A stretch of 64,000 nt of DNA from Micromonospora endolithica (GCF_003626595.1 NZ_RBAK01000021.1:1-64000); one strand, 5' to 3'. Counted from the first letter of the stretch, positions 7,463-15,706 are shown. Translations and numbers: made by a program. The notes: generated by a model from the sequence alone, not told the origin.

Positions 7463-8040
7463 TGTTCGAACGGTTCACCGACCGGGCCCGGACCGTGGTC
7501 CGGGTGGCACGGGACGAGGCACGGAGCGAGGGTCAGCGACCGGTGGGCACCGAGCACCTGCTGCTCGCCGTCCTGGCCGACGGCGACAGTCTCGCGGTGC
7601 GGGTGTTGCGCGAGGCGGGGGTGACCGCCGACGACCTGCGGACCCGGATCCGGCGGCACGCCGAGCGCGCGGGCACCGGCCTCGGCGACGCCGACGCCGC
7701 CGCGCTGCGCGAGATCGGCATCGACCTGGCGGCCATCGTCGCAAGGATCGAGGAGAGCTTCGGCCCGGACGCGCTCCGCGAGGCCGTGCCGGCGCCGCGC
7801 CGACGCTGGGGTCGCCGCCGATACGCGGGCGGCCCGTTCGCTCCGCGTTCGAAGAAGGTGCTGGAGTTGTCCCTGCGCGAGGCGATCCGGCTGCGTCACT
7901 CGCACATCGGCACCGAGCACATCCTGCTCGGGCTGCTCCGCGAGGGGAACGGCCTGGCCGCGCTGGTCCTGCACGAGGCCGGCGTCGACCTCGACGACCT
8001 GCGCCGCCGCGTCGAGGTGGCACTGCGCACGGCCGCCTGA
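7462..8040 (+). CDS. stand-alone Clp N-terminal domain protein (ClpC-N-like)
   Basis: 192 aa with two Clp-N repeats. The first runs from MFERFTDRARTVVRVARDEA through VGTEHLLLAVLADGD (residues about 1-75); the second has the hallmark RHSHIGTEHILLGLLREGNG near 145-165. It has no AAA+ Walker motifs and ends where ClpC would continue, so it is an adaptor- or decoy-like protein, not a chaperone ATPase. In ClpC this domain binds substrates and adaptors. Start: ATG at 7462 in the TGATG overlap; a GTG one codon earlier is also possible. Likely role: modulating Clp proteolysis, under control of the HTH partner (inference). Confidence 0.88.
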   Translation: MFERFTDRARTVVRVARDEARSEGQRPVGTEHLLLAVLADGDSLAVRVLREAGVTADDLRTRIRRHAERAGTGLGDADAAALREIGIDLAAIVARIEESFGPDALREAVPAPRRRWGRRRYAGGPFAPRSKKVLELSLREAIRLRHSHIGTEHILLGLLREGNGLAALVLHEAGVDLDDLRRRVEVALRTAA

Positions 8041-8420
8041 CGCCGTGACGGCCCGCGGGCGCCCGCGGCGGTGGCCGGACCGGCGTGGCCGGACCGGCGT
8101 GGCCGGACCGGCGTGGCCGGACCGGACGGGTGGCTGCCGGAGCAGGCAGCGAGCGGGCGGTGGCCGGACCGGCGGTGGTCGGACCGGACAGGGCGGCTGC
8201 CGGGGCGGCCGGCGACCGGGCGGTGGCGCGGACCGGACAGGGCGGCTGCCGGGCAGGCGGCGACCGGGCGGCGGCCGGACCGGACAGGGTGGTGGCCGGG
8301 CGGGCGGCGCGCGGCGAGCGGGCCAAACCGGCGGTGGATCGCTGAAACCTGTCTGTGGCACTGTCGACGCCACCGCTCGCCGGGCTCGCTGAACCCGCCG
8401 CCGTGCTGCACACTTGCGCC
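8041..8420. other. low-complexity intergenic region with hairpin and tandem repeats
   Basis: 380 bases between the Clp-N gene and the lipid kinase. A perfect 16-bp palindrome at 8053-8068 is a possible terminator. Four 14-bp repeats (GTGGCCGGACCGGC) occupy 8071-8126, and longer degenerate units with ACCGGACAGGGCGGCTGCC recur to about 8330. Open frames here are low-complexity artefacts. A CACACT -10-like box at 8409-8414 precedes the GTG at 8421. Confidence 0.7.
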
Positions 8421-9425
8421 GTGGATTCTGGACAGGACGACCGGCCCGCGGCGGCCGACGGTGGACTGCGGTCGGCGGTGGTGGTCAACCCGGTGAAGGT
8501 CGCCGACCTGGACGAGCTGCGCCGGACGGTGGACGACGCGCTCGCCGCCGCCGGGTGGCCCGAGCCGATGTGGTTCGAGACCACCGTCGAGGACCCGGGT
8601 CGTGGTCAGGCCGAGAAGGCCGTGCGGGCCGGGGTGGACGTGGTCTTCGCCTGCGGTGGTGACGGCACCGTCATGTCCTGTGTCAGCGCGTTGGTGGGTA
8701 CCGAGGTGGCCCTGGCCATCCTGCCGCAGGGCACCGGCAACCTCCTCGCCGCCAACCTCGGTCTCTCCAACGACCTCGCCGCCGGGCTGGAGGTCGCCGT
8801 CGAGCGCGGGCGGCGGCTGCTCGACGTCGGCCAGGTCGAGGAGCACCACTTCGCGGTGATGGCCGGGATGGGTTTCGACGCCCAGATGCTCGATTCCACC
8901 TCGGAGACCACCAAGAAGCGGATCGGCTGGCCGGCGTACGTGGTGGGAGCCGCCCGTCACCTGCGGGACCGGCCGATGCGGGTCTCCATCCGGATCGACG
9001 ACCAGCAGCCCATGCGGCGGCGCGCCCGGTCGGTGCTGGTCGCCAACGTGGGCCGGCTCCAGGGCGGCGTCACGCTGCTCACCGAGGCCGAGCCGGACGA
9101 CGGGTTCCTGGACGTCGCGGTGCTCACCCCGCGCACCCTGCGGCACTGGCTGGCGCTGGGCTGGGCGGTGGCGCGCCGGCAGGGCCGCATCCCGCGGATG
9201 GAGGTGCACCGGGCCCGTCGGGTGGAGATCACCAGCAACCGCCCGCAGCCCCGCGAGCTTGACGGTGACCTGATCGAGCCGGGCCGGGTCCTCAAGGCGG
9301 AGATCCGTCGGCGGGCGCTGTGGCTGTGCGTACCGCAGCCGGAGGAGGCACCGGACCTCGCCGAGGACGCCCGGGCGGCGGCCGAGCGGGGCGAGGAGTT
9401 GATCGAGGAGTCCCGCCGTGAGTAG
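8421..9425 (+). CDS. diacylglycerol/sphingosine kinase-like lipid kinase
   Basis: 334 aa, matching the DAGK catalytic family. The nucleotide-binding core is VVVNPVK near the N-terminus, then CGGDGTVMSC and LPQGTGNLLAANLGL; the C-terminal beta-rich lid includes ANVGRLQGG and PDDGFLDV. Family enzymes phosphorylate a membrane lipid with ATP; the substrate (diacylglycerol or another prenyl or sphingoid lipid) is not certain. I prefer the GTG at 8421, five to six bases after a CACACT -10 box; an upstream GTG at 8355 would add an unlikely leader. It overlaps the YihY-like gene by 8 bases and heads a lipid-related run with the tandem PAP2 gene. Confidence 0.88.
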   Translation: MDSGQDDRPAAADGGLRSAVVVNPVKVADLDELRRTVDDALAAAGWPEPMWFETTVEDPGRGQAEKAVRAGVDVVFACGGDGTVMSCVSALVGTEVALAILPQGTGNLLAANLGLSNDLAAGLEVAVERGRRLLDVGQVEEHHFAVMAGMGFDAQMLDSTSETTKKRIGWPAYVVGAARHLRDRPMRVSIRIDDQQPMRRRARSVLVANVGRLQGGVTLLTEAEPDDGFLDVAVLTPRTLRHWLALGWAVARRQGRIPRMEVHRARRVEITSNRPQPRELDGDLIEPGRVLKAEIRRRALWLCVPQPEEAPDLAEDARAAAERGEELIEESRRE

Positions 9426-10419
9426 CACCCGGATCGTGCCGGAGACCCGGCTGATGGCCAACGAGGAGCTGTCCGCCGACGACGCCTGGCACACACTGCG
9501 CCGGCAGGGCGGCTGGCACCTGCTGCGGGACGCGTTCATCCGGTTCCGCTACGGCGACGGGTTCAGCCACTCCCGCGCCTTCGCGTTGCAACTGTGCCTC
9601 GCCGTCGTGCCGTTCATGATCGCGCTGACCGGCCTGATCTCGGAGCTGGGCGTGGAGGAGGGCGGGCAGGTCGTCGCCGACACCGTGCTGGCGCTCTCCC
9701 CGGGCGCCAGCGACCAGGTGGTGGGGGAACTGCTCGGCGAGGGCGAGCGCACCGAGGAGGCCGGTGAGCTGGCGTTGACCCTCGGTCTGCTGACCGGCCT
9801 GTTCGCGCTGACCACCACGATGGCGCAGATCGAGCGGGGCGCCAACCGGATCTACGGCGTCGAGCGGGACCGCCCGGCGCTGGGCAAGTACCTGCGCGCC
9901 GCGATCCTCGCCGTCACCGCCGGCCTGCCGGCGTTGCTCGGATTCCTGATCCTGGTGGCCGGCGGGGCGATCGGCGACTCGGTGCAGCGGCACTACGCCT
10001 GGGGTGAGGTGGCCGACGGCATCTGGGACGTGGTCCGCTGGCCGTTGAGCCTCGGGCTGACCGTGCTCGCCGTGGCGGTGCTCTTCCGGCACGCGCCCCG
10101 ACGCAACCAGCCGGGCCTGTCCTGGCTCTTCTTCGGCGCCGGCATCGCCACCGCGCTGTGGTGGCTGGCCAGCCTGCTGCTCGCCGCGTACGTGGTGTTG
10201 AGCGACGGCTTCAACCAGACGTACGGCGCGTTGACCGGGATGATGGCGCTGCTGCTGTGGGCGAACCTCACCGGGATGGCGCTCTTCGGCGGGCTGGCCT
10301 TCGCCGCCCAACTGGAGGCGCTGCGGATCGGGGTGGACGAGCCGGCCCAGCCGGACCTGTGGGAGCCGGACACCGGCCGGGTGGAACTGCACGAGACCGG
10401 GGAGATGACCTCGCTCTAG
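9418..10419 (+). CDS. YihY/BrkB family multi-pass membrane protein
   Basis: 333 aa with about six hydrophobic segments: ALQLCLAVVPFMIALTGLIS, a helix at about LGLLTGLFALTTTM, then ILAVTAGLPALLGFLILVAG, a segment around RWPLSLGLTVLAVAVLF, and two more ending before residue 300. The GFSHSRAFALQLCLAVVPF region is typical of the family, formerly called RNase BN. Its function is not established; it has been discussed as a transporter or envelope protein. GTG start at 9418 overlaps the kinase stop by 8 bases, so the two are likely co-translated. The C-terminal tail is acidic and cytoplasmic. Confidence 0.88.
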   Translation: MSSTRIVPETRLMANEELSADDAWHTLRRQGGWHLLRDAFIRFRYGDGFSHSRAFALQLCLAVVPFMIALTGLISELGVEEGGQVVADTVLALSPGASDQVVGELLGEGERTEEAGELALTLGLLTGLFALTTTMAQIERGANRIYGVERDRPALGKYLRAAILAVTAGLPALLGFLILVAGGAIGDSVQRHYAWGEVADGIWDVVRWPLSLGLTVLAVAVLFRHAPRRNQPGLSWLFFGAGIATALWWLASLLLAAYVVLSDGFNQTYGALTGMMALLLWANLTGMALFGGLAFAAQLEALRIGVDEPAQPDLWEPDTGRVELHETGEMTSL

Positions 10420-10496
10420 GCCCGCCCGGAACCGCCCCCGGTGTACGCGGCGCGGCAATCGGGTAAAGCGGCACGCCAGAGGAGAGGGAGGCTGTC

Positions 10497-11987
10497 GTGG
10501 GCGCGGTCAAGGATGTGGTGCGGCGACCCCTGGGTCACTTCACCGAGCGGACGCTCGCCGGTCTGGCGATCGTGCTCGGTGCCGGGGTCGGTTTCGGGTT
10601 GCTGCTCGTGCTGGTCCGGGTGCGGTGGACCCCGCTCTACGACGTCGACCACGGGGTGGCGCAGTGGTTGAACGACCAGGTGTCCCCGCACGGCCCGCTG
10701 GTGACGGTGCTCAACGCGCTGACCGACCTCGGCGGCCGGGCGGTCATCATCTGGCTGGTGTCGGTGGCCGTCATCGGCCTGCTGATCCGCAAGCAGGGCC
10801 GGCTGGCGGTGTTCCTCATCGTCACCGGGCTCGGCGCGCTGATCCTCGACCCGTCGCTGAAGACCCTGGTCGACCGGCTGCGCCCCGAGGTGGAGGTGCC
10901 GATCGGCAGCTACGCCGGGCAGAGCTTCCCCAGCGGGCACGCGCTCGGGTCGTTCGTCGCGTACGGGGCGCTGCTGCTGGTCTTCCTCCCGGCCCTGCGG
11001 CCCCGCTGGCGCAAGCCGGCGATCGCCCTGGTCGGTGTGATCGTCTTCCTGATCGGGCTGACCCGCGTCGCGCTGGGCGTGCACTTCGTCTCCGACGTGC
11101 TGGGCGCCTGGCTGCTCGGCGCCGCGTGGCTCGGCGTCACCGCGTACGCCTTCCGGCTGTGGCGGTTGGAGCGCGGCCGGCCGGTGCCGGCGCTGACCGA
11201 GGGGCTGGAGCCGGAGGCCGCCCACGACGTGGCGCCGGCACCCGACGAGGAGCACCTGGTGCCGCACCCGCGGGCCGCCGTGTTCGAGCTGCTCGCCGGT
11301 TGGGTGGTGGTCTTCGGTGCGCTGTACGGCTTCGGCATGTTCGTCAGCTACCACGCCGGCGGCACGTTCTTCGAAACGCTGGACACCGACGTGCCGCGCT
11401 GGTTCGCCGACCGCCGCACCCCGGGTTGGGACGACGTCAGCTACTGGTGGAGCAAGGTCGGCGACACGCACGCCATCCTGCTGATCTCGCTGGTCTTCTG
11501 TCCGCTGGTGCTGGCGGTGTGGCGGCGGTGGCGGCCGGTGCTGTTCGTGGCGCTGACCATGTTCGGCGAGCTGAGCCTCTTCCTCGCCTCGGCCGCCGCG
11601 GTGGACCGGCCCCGCCCGCCGGTGGGCAACCTGGACGGGCCGATGCCGACCTCGTCCTTCCCGTCCGGGCACATCGCCGCGACGCTGTGCGTGTGGACGG
11701 CGATCGCGGTGATCGTCTTCCCGCGTACCGACCGCTGGTGGCGGTGGGTCTTCGTGGCGCTCGCGGTGGTCATGCCGACCGGCGTGGCGATCTCCCGGAT
11801 GTACCGGGGCATGCACCACCCGACCGACTTCATGGGCGCGATCATCCTCACCGCGCTCTGGGTGGGGGTGCTCTACTGGGTGCTGCGTCCCAACGAGGAC
11901 GTGGCCGAGGGCAACCGGCCGAGCATCGAGTCCGAGGACGTGGACACCCTCGACGACGAACTGGTCAAGGCCGGCCGGACGGACTGA
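10497..11987 (+). CDS. tandem PAP2 phosphatase fusion, membrane protein
   Basis: 496 aa holding two complete PAP2 (type 2 phosphatidic acid phosphatase) cores. Core 1 has KTLVDRLRP, FPSGHALGS and TRVALGVHFVSD; core 2 has VDRPRPP, FPSGHIAAT and SRMYRGMHHPTD. Each catalytic set uses the His of PSGH and the His of the third motif. In core 2 the conserved Lys of motif 1 (K-x6-RP) is replaced by Ala, so it may be weakly active. A linker of about residues 220-260 joins the halves. The family dephosphorylates lipid phosphates at the membrane. GTG start with GAGGGAGG just upstream. Context with a lipid kinase suggests a lipid phosphorylation cycle (inference). Confidence 0.9.
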   Translation: MGAVKDVVRRPLGHFTERTLAGLAIVLGAGVGFGLLLVLVRVRWTPLYDVDHGVAQWLNDQVSPHGPLVTVLNALTDLGGRAVIIWLVSVAVIGLLIRKQGRLAVFLIVTGLGALILDPSLKTLVDRLRPEVEVPIGSYAGQSFPSGHALGSFVAYGALLLVFLPALRPRWRKPAIALVGVIVFLIGLTRVALGVHFVSDVLGAWLLGAAWLGVTAYAFRLWRLERGRPVPALTEGLEPEAAHDVAPAPDEEHLVPHPRAAVFELLAGWVVVFGALYGFGMFVSYHAGGTFFETLDTDVPRWFADRRTPGWDDVSYWWSKVGDTHAILLISLVFCPLVLAVWRRWRPVLFVALTMFGELSLFLASAAAVDRPRPPVGNLDGPMPTSSFPSGHIAATLCVWTAIAVIVFPRTDRWWRWVFVALAVVMPTGVAISRMYRGMHHPTDFMGAIILTALWVGVLYWVLRPNEDVAEGNRPSIESEDVDTLDDELVKAGRTD

Positions 11988-11994
11988 CCCGGCG

Positions 11995-12864
11995 ATGCTG
12001 CGGGTGATGACCTGGAACATCCGCACCGGCGGTCGGGACGCGGACGGCGCCGACCGTTCCGAGCGGATCGTCCGGGTCGTCGCCGCGCAGCGGCCGGACC
12101 TGCTGGCGGTGCAGGAGTTGCGGGGCTTCGACCGGGGCGACCGGCTGGCGGAGTTCGCGGGCCGGGTGGGGATGCGTCCCCACCTGGCCCGTTCCTGGTT
12201 CGGGCAGCCGGTCGCGGTGCTGGTCCGCGCGCCGTTGCGGGTCCTGGCCGCCGGTCGGGTGCGCCGGCCGTTCCACCACGCCGCCGTCCGGGTACGGGTG
12301 GCCACGTCGGCGGGTCCGCTGACCGTCCTCGGCACGCACCTGAACCCGTACTCCGGGGGGTTGCGGCGGACCGAGGCCGACTGGCTGGCGGCGGCGGTGC
12401 GGCGCGGCCGGGACCGGCTGACCCTGGTCGGCGGCGACCTGAACACCCTGGAGCCGGCGGTCGACCACACCGACCGGCTGGCCGCCGTGCCGATGCTCTA
12501 CCGCCGCCGGCACCTGCGCCGCGACGGCCGTACGGTGGACACCCGGGCGGTGGCCCGGCTGCTCGACGCCGGCCTGGTCGACCTCTGGACGGCCCGCGGC
12601 GAAACGGCGGCGCGCGAACACCCGGCGGCCCGCGGCGGCGATTCGTCGGTCGCGTCCGCCGGCGGCGGCCCGCCCGCCGAGGGGCTGACCGTGCCGACCC
12701 GGCACGGCGGCGCGGAGTTCGCCGGCATGCGACTGGACTACCTGCTCGGCACGCCCGACCTGGCCGTCCGGCTGCGTGACTGCCGGGTGGTGCGGGGTGG
12801 GGACGCCGACCACGCCTCCGACCACTATCCGGTCGTCGCCGACCTGGACCTGGACCCGGCCTGA
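11995..12864 (+). CDS. endonuclease/exonuclease/phosphatase (EEP) family hydrolase
   Basis: 289 aa. EEP-fold motifs are in order: MTWNIRTGG (residues 5-13), LAVQELRG with the metal-binding Glu (about 38-45), GTHLNPYSGG, GGDLNT (about 145-150) and HASDHYPVVADL at the end. Enzymes of this fold cleave phosphodiester or phosphate ester bonds in nucleic acids, phospholipids or inositol phosphates. Seven bases separate it from the PAP2 gene stop, so it is in the same operon. That context favours a lipid or inositol substrate but does not prove it. A Gly/Ser-rich insert lies around residues 205-235. ATG at 11995. Confidence 0.87.
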   Translation: MLRVMTWNIRTGGRDADGADRSERIVRVVAAQRPDLLAVQELRGFDRGDRLAEFAGRVGMRPHLARSWFGQPVAVLVRAPLRVLAAGRVRRPFHHAAVRVRVATSAGPLTVLGTHLNPYSGGLRRTEADWLAAAVRRGRDRLTLVGGDLNTLEPAVDHTDRLAAVPMLYRRRHLRRDGRTVDTRAVARLLDAGLVDLWTARGETAAREHPAARGGDSSVASAGGGPPAEGLTVPTRHGGAEFAGMRLDYLLGTPDLAVRLRDCRVVRGGDADHASDHYPVVADLDLDPA

Positions 12865-12900
12865 CCCCGGACGCTTGTGGCTGACGGCTACCGTGTGCGC

Positions 12901-13596
12901 GTGATCGACTCGCCGGGCCCGGTACGCCGGGAGACACCTCCCGCGCCACCGGCGGTGGTCGCGGTCGTGCGGGCCGTCGCCCTGGTGGTGGTGCTGCCGG
13001 TCCGCGTGCTGTGGGAACTGCTGGTGGCCGGCGCGCGGTGGACGCGGCGCCGGCTGATCGATCCGGTCGGGCGCTTCCTGGCCCGCTGGCTTCTGCGTCC
13101 GCTGGCGTGGCTGCTGCGGTGGCTGGTCGGAATCCCCCTGGTGTGGCTCGGCCGCGCGCTCGGCTGGTCGGCCCGGACACTGGTGTGGATCCCGCTGGCG
13201 TGGTTGGCGTACCACCTGCTCCGGCGGCCGGTGGGCTGGCTGGCCGGGGTGCTCGCGCCGGTCGGCCGCCTGCTCGTGGCCGGCCTGGGTGCGCTGGCCC
13301 GGTGGCTGGGTGGTGCCGCCCTCGCCGTCGGGCGGGTGCTGTGGGCCGGGGCCCGCTGGGCGTGGTGGGCGGCCGGGCGGGTGCTGTGGTGGGCGTACGT
13401 GGTCACGTTGCGGCCGGTCGTCCGCGGCGCGTGCTGGGTGTGGCGGCACGGCGTGGCGCCGGTGGGCCGGGCGCTCGCCGCCGCCTGGCGGGCCACCGTC
13501 TCCCCGGTGACCCGCTGGGTCGGTCGTACGGTCGTGGACCCGGTCCGCGCCACCGTCGGTGAGGTGCTGGCCGCCCTCGGCGTACGTCGCCCCTGA
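12901..13596 (+). CDS. Trp/Arg-rich amphipathic membrane protein, unknown function
   Basis: 231 aa. After a short Pro-rich head it is almost wholly W, R, L, V, A and G: 21 tryptophans, very many arginines and no lysine. Units such as RWLLRPLAWLLRWL and RVLWAGARWAWWAAGRVL recur every 20-30 residues and predict multiple re-entrant or interfacial helices. I do not recognise a named family. GTG at 12901 is chosen because TACCGT (12889-12894) is an ideal -10 six bases upstream; a GTG at 12877 lies upstream of that box. It begins 36 bases after the EEP gene and may have its own promoter. Extreme composition could also reflect weak constraint, but the frame is uninterrupted and strand-specific. Confidence 0.7.
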   Translation: MIDSPGPVRRETPPAPPAVVAVVRAVALVVVLPVRVLWELLVAGARWTRRRLIDPVGRFLARWLLRPLAWLLRWLVGIPLVWLGRALGWSARTLVWIPLAWLAYHLLRRPVGWLAGVLAPVGRLLVAGLGALARWLGGAALAVGRVLWAGARWAWWAAGRVLWWAYVVTLRPVVRGACWVWRHGVAPVGRALAAAWRATVSPVTRWVGRTVVDPVRATVGEVLAALGVRRP

Positions 13597-13610
13597 CCGA
13601 GAGCCGGCTG

Positions 13611-13730
13611 CTATAGGACCAGGTTGAGCAGGACGGTCAGCACGATCGAGGCGACGATCGAGAAGAGGATCATCAGGAGGCAGCCGAGGCCGCCACCGGC
13701 GGCGCGGATCTCCGTGTTGCCGATACGCAT
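13611..13730 (-). CDS. 39-aa single-pass membrane microprotein
   Basis: 39 aa: a short polar head (MRIGNTEIRAAGGG) then one hydrophobic helix (LGCLLMILFSIVASIVLTVL) ending LNLVL. ATG at 13730 has an AGGTGAT ribosome site built from the stop of the hydrolase gene 4 bases upstream, so it is the third gene of the LLM-hydrolase operon. The frame encodes no charged residue after position 9. It is an integral membrane peptide, N-terminus probably inside. Function unknown; possibilities are a regulator or stabiliser of a membrane complex. It is too short for most gene finders. Confidence 0.7.
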   Translation of the reverse strand: MRIGNTEIRAAGGGLGCLLMILFSIVASIVLTVLLNLVL

Positions 13731-13734
13731 GCGA

Positions 13735-14592
13735 TCACCTGTTCGTCAGAGTGGGAGCGAGGAGTCGTCGGATCGCGTCGGCCACCGGGCCGGGCGCCGT
13801 GGTGAGGACGTTGTGCGCGGCACGGGGCACGACCAGGGACCGGGCGTCGGGCACCAGCCGGGCCACCTGCGTGCGCCAGCCGGTCGGCACGATGGTGTCC
13901 CGCGCGCCGGTGACCACCAGCGCGGGCGCGGCGACGCGTACCAGGTCCGCCTCGATCGTGTTGCGCACCGAGTGGGTCAGCGTCGCGTACACCCGCCAGG
14001 GTCGCGCGTCCCACACGTCACGCAGCAGGATCGGTGCCTGCGCCGGCGCCTCGACCACCGTGTCGACCAGCCAGCGGCCGAACTGGGCCCGCCGGGTCCG
14101 GGCCGCCGGGTCGCTGGTCGGCCCGGCCAGGACCACCGCGCGGACCGCGTCCGGGTACCGGGCGGCCACCGCCGCCACCACCTCCGCGCCGAAGGAGTGG
14201 CCCACCAGGCAGGCCGGCGGCAGCCGGTACGCGGACAGCCAGGCCGCCAGGTGCGCGGCGTGCCGCCCGACGTCGTACGCGGTGTCCGGCCGCTCGGTCA
14301 GCCCGAAGCCGGGCAGGTCGGGCACGTACACCGGGTGGGTGTCGGCGAGCGCCACGGCCAGCGGGGTGAGGTACCGGTGGGAGACGGCGAGCCCGTGCAC
14401 CAGCACGACGGGCGGTGCGCCGGCACCCGGGTCGGCGGTGCGCCGGGTGTGCGTGCGCAGTCCGGCGACCAGCCGCCACTCGCTGGTCAGGCCGGCGGCG
14501 GGCCGGGGCGCGGCCAGCGCGAGCCGCAGCTCTGCCAGCCCGAACCGGCCGGCCGCCGTCGGCCGTGGCCGCCGCAGCGGGGACGGTCTCAC
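13735..14592 (-). CDS. alpha/beta-fold hydrolase
   Basis: 285 aa. VVLVHGLAVSHRYLTPLA gives the oxyanion HG motif, GHSFG (about residues 127-131) is the nucleophile elbow with the catalytic Ser, and the acid and His follow in VVTGARDTIVPTG and RAAHNVLTT. The fold covers esterases, lipases and haloperoxidase-like enzymes; the substrate cannot be told. GTG start overlaps the LLM gene stop by 4 bases (GTGA). The gene sits between the F420-type oxidoreductase and a 39-aa membrane protein on one transcript, suggesting a shared catabolic or detoxification role (inference). Confidence 0.88.
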   Translation of the reverse strand: MRPSPLRRPRPTAAGRFGLAELRLALAAPRPAAGLTSEWRLVAGLRTHTRRTADPGAGAPPVVLVHGLAVSHRYLTPLAVALADTHPVYVPDLPGFGLTERPDTAYDVGRHAAHLAAWLSAYRLPPACLVGHSFGAEVVAAVAARYPDAVRAVVLAGPTSDPAARTRRAQFGRWLVDTVVEAPAQAPILLRDVWDARPWRVYATLTHSVRNTIEADLVRVAAPALVVTGARDTIVPTGWRTQVARLVPDARSLVVPRAAHNVLTTAPGPVADAIRRLLAPTLTNR

Positions 14593-15551
14593 AGTTGCCG
14601 CAGCCGGGGCAGCAGTTGCTCCTGCGCCCAGTCCAGGAACATCGGCTGGCTCTCGCCGCCGACCTGCACGACCGCGACATGGGTGAAGCCCGCGTCGACG
14701 AACTTCCTGAACGCCTCGACGTGCCGCTCGACGTCCGGACCGCAGGAGATGCCCTGCGCGACGTCCTCCTCGCGGACGAACTGGGTCGCGGCGGCGAAGG
14801 CGTCCGGGCCGGGCAGGTCGGCGTTGACCTTCCAGCCCATGCCGAACCAGCGGAACTGGTCGTGCACGATCTTGCGGCACTCCGCCTCGTCCGGGCCGTA
14901 GCAGATGGCCACCTGCCCGTACCGGGGACGTCCGGCGCCGCCCGCCTCCTCGTACATCTCGATCAGGTGGGGCAGCGGGTCGGTGGCGACGATGCCGTCG
15001 GCGTACTCGGCGGCGAGGGTGGCCGACTGCCGGCCGGACGCGGCGATCGCCATCGGCACCGGCCGCTCCGGGCGGTCCCAGACGTACGCGTCGGGCACGT
15101 CGTAGTGGTTGCCGGAGAAGGTCAACGTCTCGCCGTTGAGCAGCGGGCGGATGATCTGGAGCGCCTCCTCGAACATCTCGTGCCGCTGCTCGACGTGCGG
15201 CCAGCCGCCGACCACGTGCTCGTTGAGGTTCTCCCCGGCGCCCAGGCCGAGGGTGAACCGGCCGTCGGACAGTACGCCGATGGTGCTCGCCTTCTGCGCC
15301 ACCACGGCCGGGTGGTACCGCCGGATCGGGCAGGTCACGAAGGACATCAGCTCGGCCCGGCTGGTCGCGTGGGCGACCGCGCCGAGCACCGACCAGGCGT
15401 ACGGGGAGTGGCCCTGGGAGTCCAGCCACGGGTAGTAGTGGTCGGACATCACGAGCTGGTCGAAGCCGGCCGCCTCGGCGCGCACCGCGTAGTCGACCAG
15501 CTCCTTCGGGCCGGCCTGCTCGCACATCAGGGTGTAGCCGACTTTGACCAT
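14589..15551 (-). CDS. LLM class F420-dependent oxidoreductase
   Basis: 320 aa luciferase-like monooxygenase fold of the F420-dependent glucose-6-phosphate dehydrogenase-related group: MVKVGYTLMCEQ start, VMSDHYYPWLDSQGHSPY, LMSFVTCPIRRYHPAVVAQ, GRFTLGLGAGENLNEHVVG and AASGRQSATLAAEYADG. These enzymes use cofactor F420 as hydride donor or acceptor. Whether this one uses a sugar phosphate is uncertain. ATG at 15551 with GGGAG 5 bases upstream. It is the first gene of a three-gene operon. Confidence 0.92.
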   Translation of the reverse strand: MVKVGYTLMCEQAGPKELVDYAVRAEAAGFDQLVMSDHYYPWLDSQGHSPYAWSVLGAVAHATSRAELMSFVTCPIRRYHPAVVAQKASTIGVLSDGRFTLGLGAGENLNEHVVGGWPHVEQRHEMFEEALQIIRPLLNGETLTFSGNHYDVPDAYVWDRPERPVPMAIAASGRQSATLAAEYADGIVATDPLPHLIEMYEEAGGAGRPRYGQVAICYGPDEAECRKIVHDQFRWFGMGWKVNADLPGPDAFAAATQFVREEDVAQGISCGPDVERHVEAFRKFVDAGFTHVAVVQVGGESQPMFLDWAQEQLLPRLRQL

Positions 15552-15667
15552 GGTGTCTCCCTTTCCGGGCCGCGCGGATCATCCCCGGATACCCCGGGGC
15601 ACCGGCGTCAACCCTGGCGTCCGGATTCGGCGCGGCGCCGCCGGCCGCAGCGGCGGTGTGGTTCCTT

Positions 15668-15706
15668 AACCGGTTCATTGCGCCGGCGGACCCCGCGGCC
15701 TACGCT
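15668..15706 (+). promoter_or_regulatory. putative mannanase promoter with AACCGGTT palindrome
   Basis: Palindrome AACCGGTT at 15668-15675, inside a longer imperfect TTAACCGGTTCA, followed 25 bases later by TACGCT (15701-15706), a good -10 box. The 100-nt leader to the ATG at 15815 contains a weak hairpin. Such placement suits a sugar-responsive repressor, but no such protein is adjacent; the link is inference. Confidence 0.4.
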
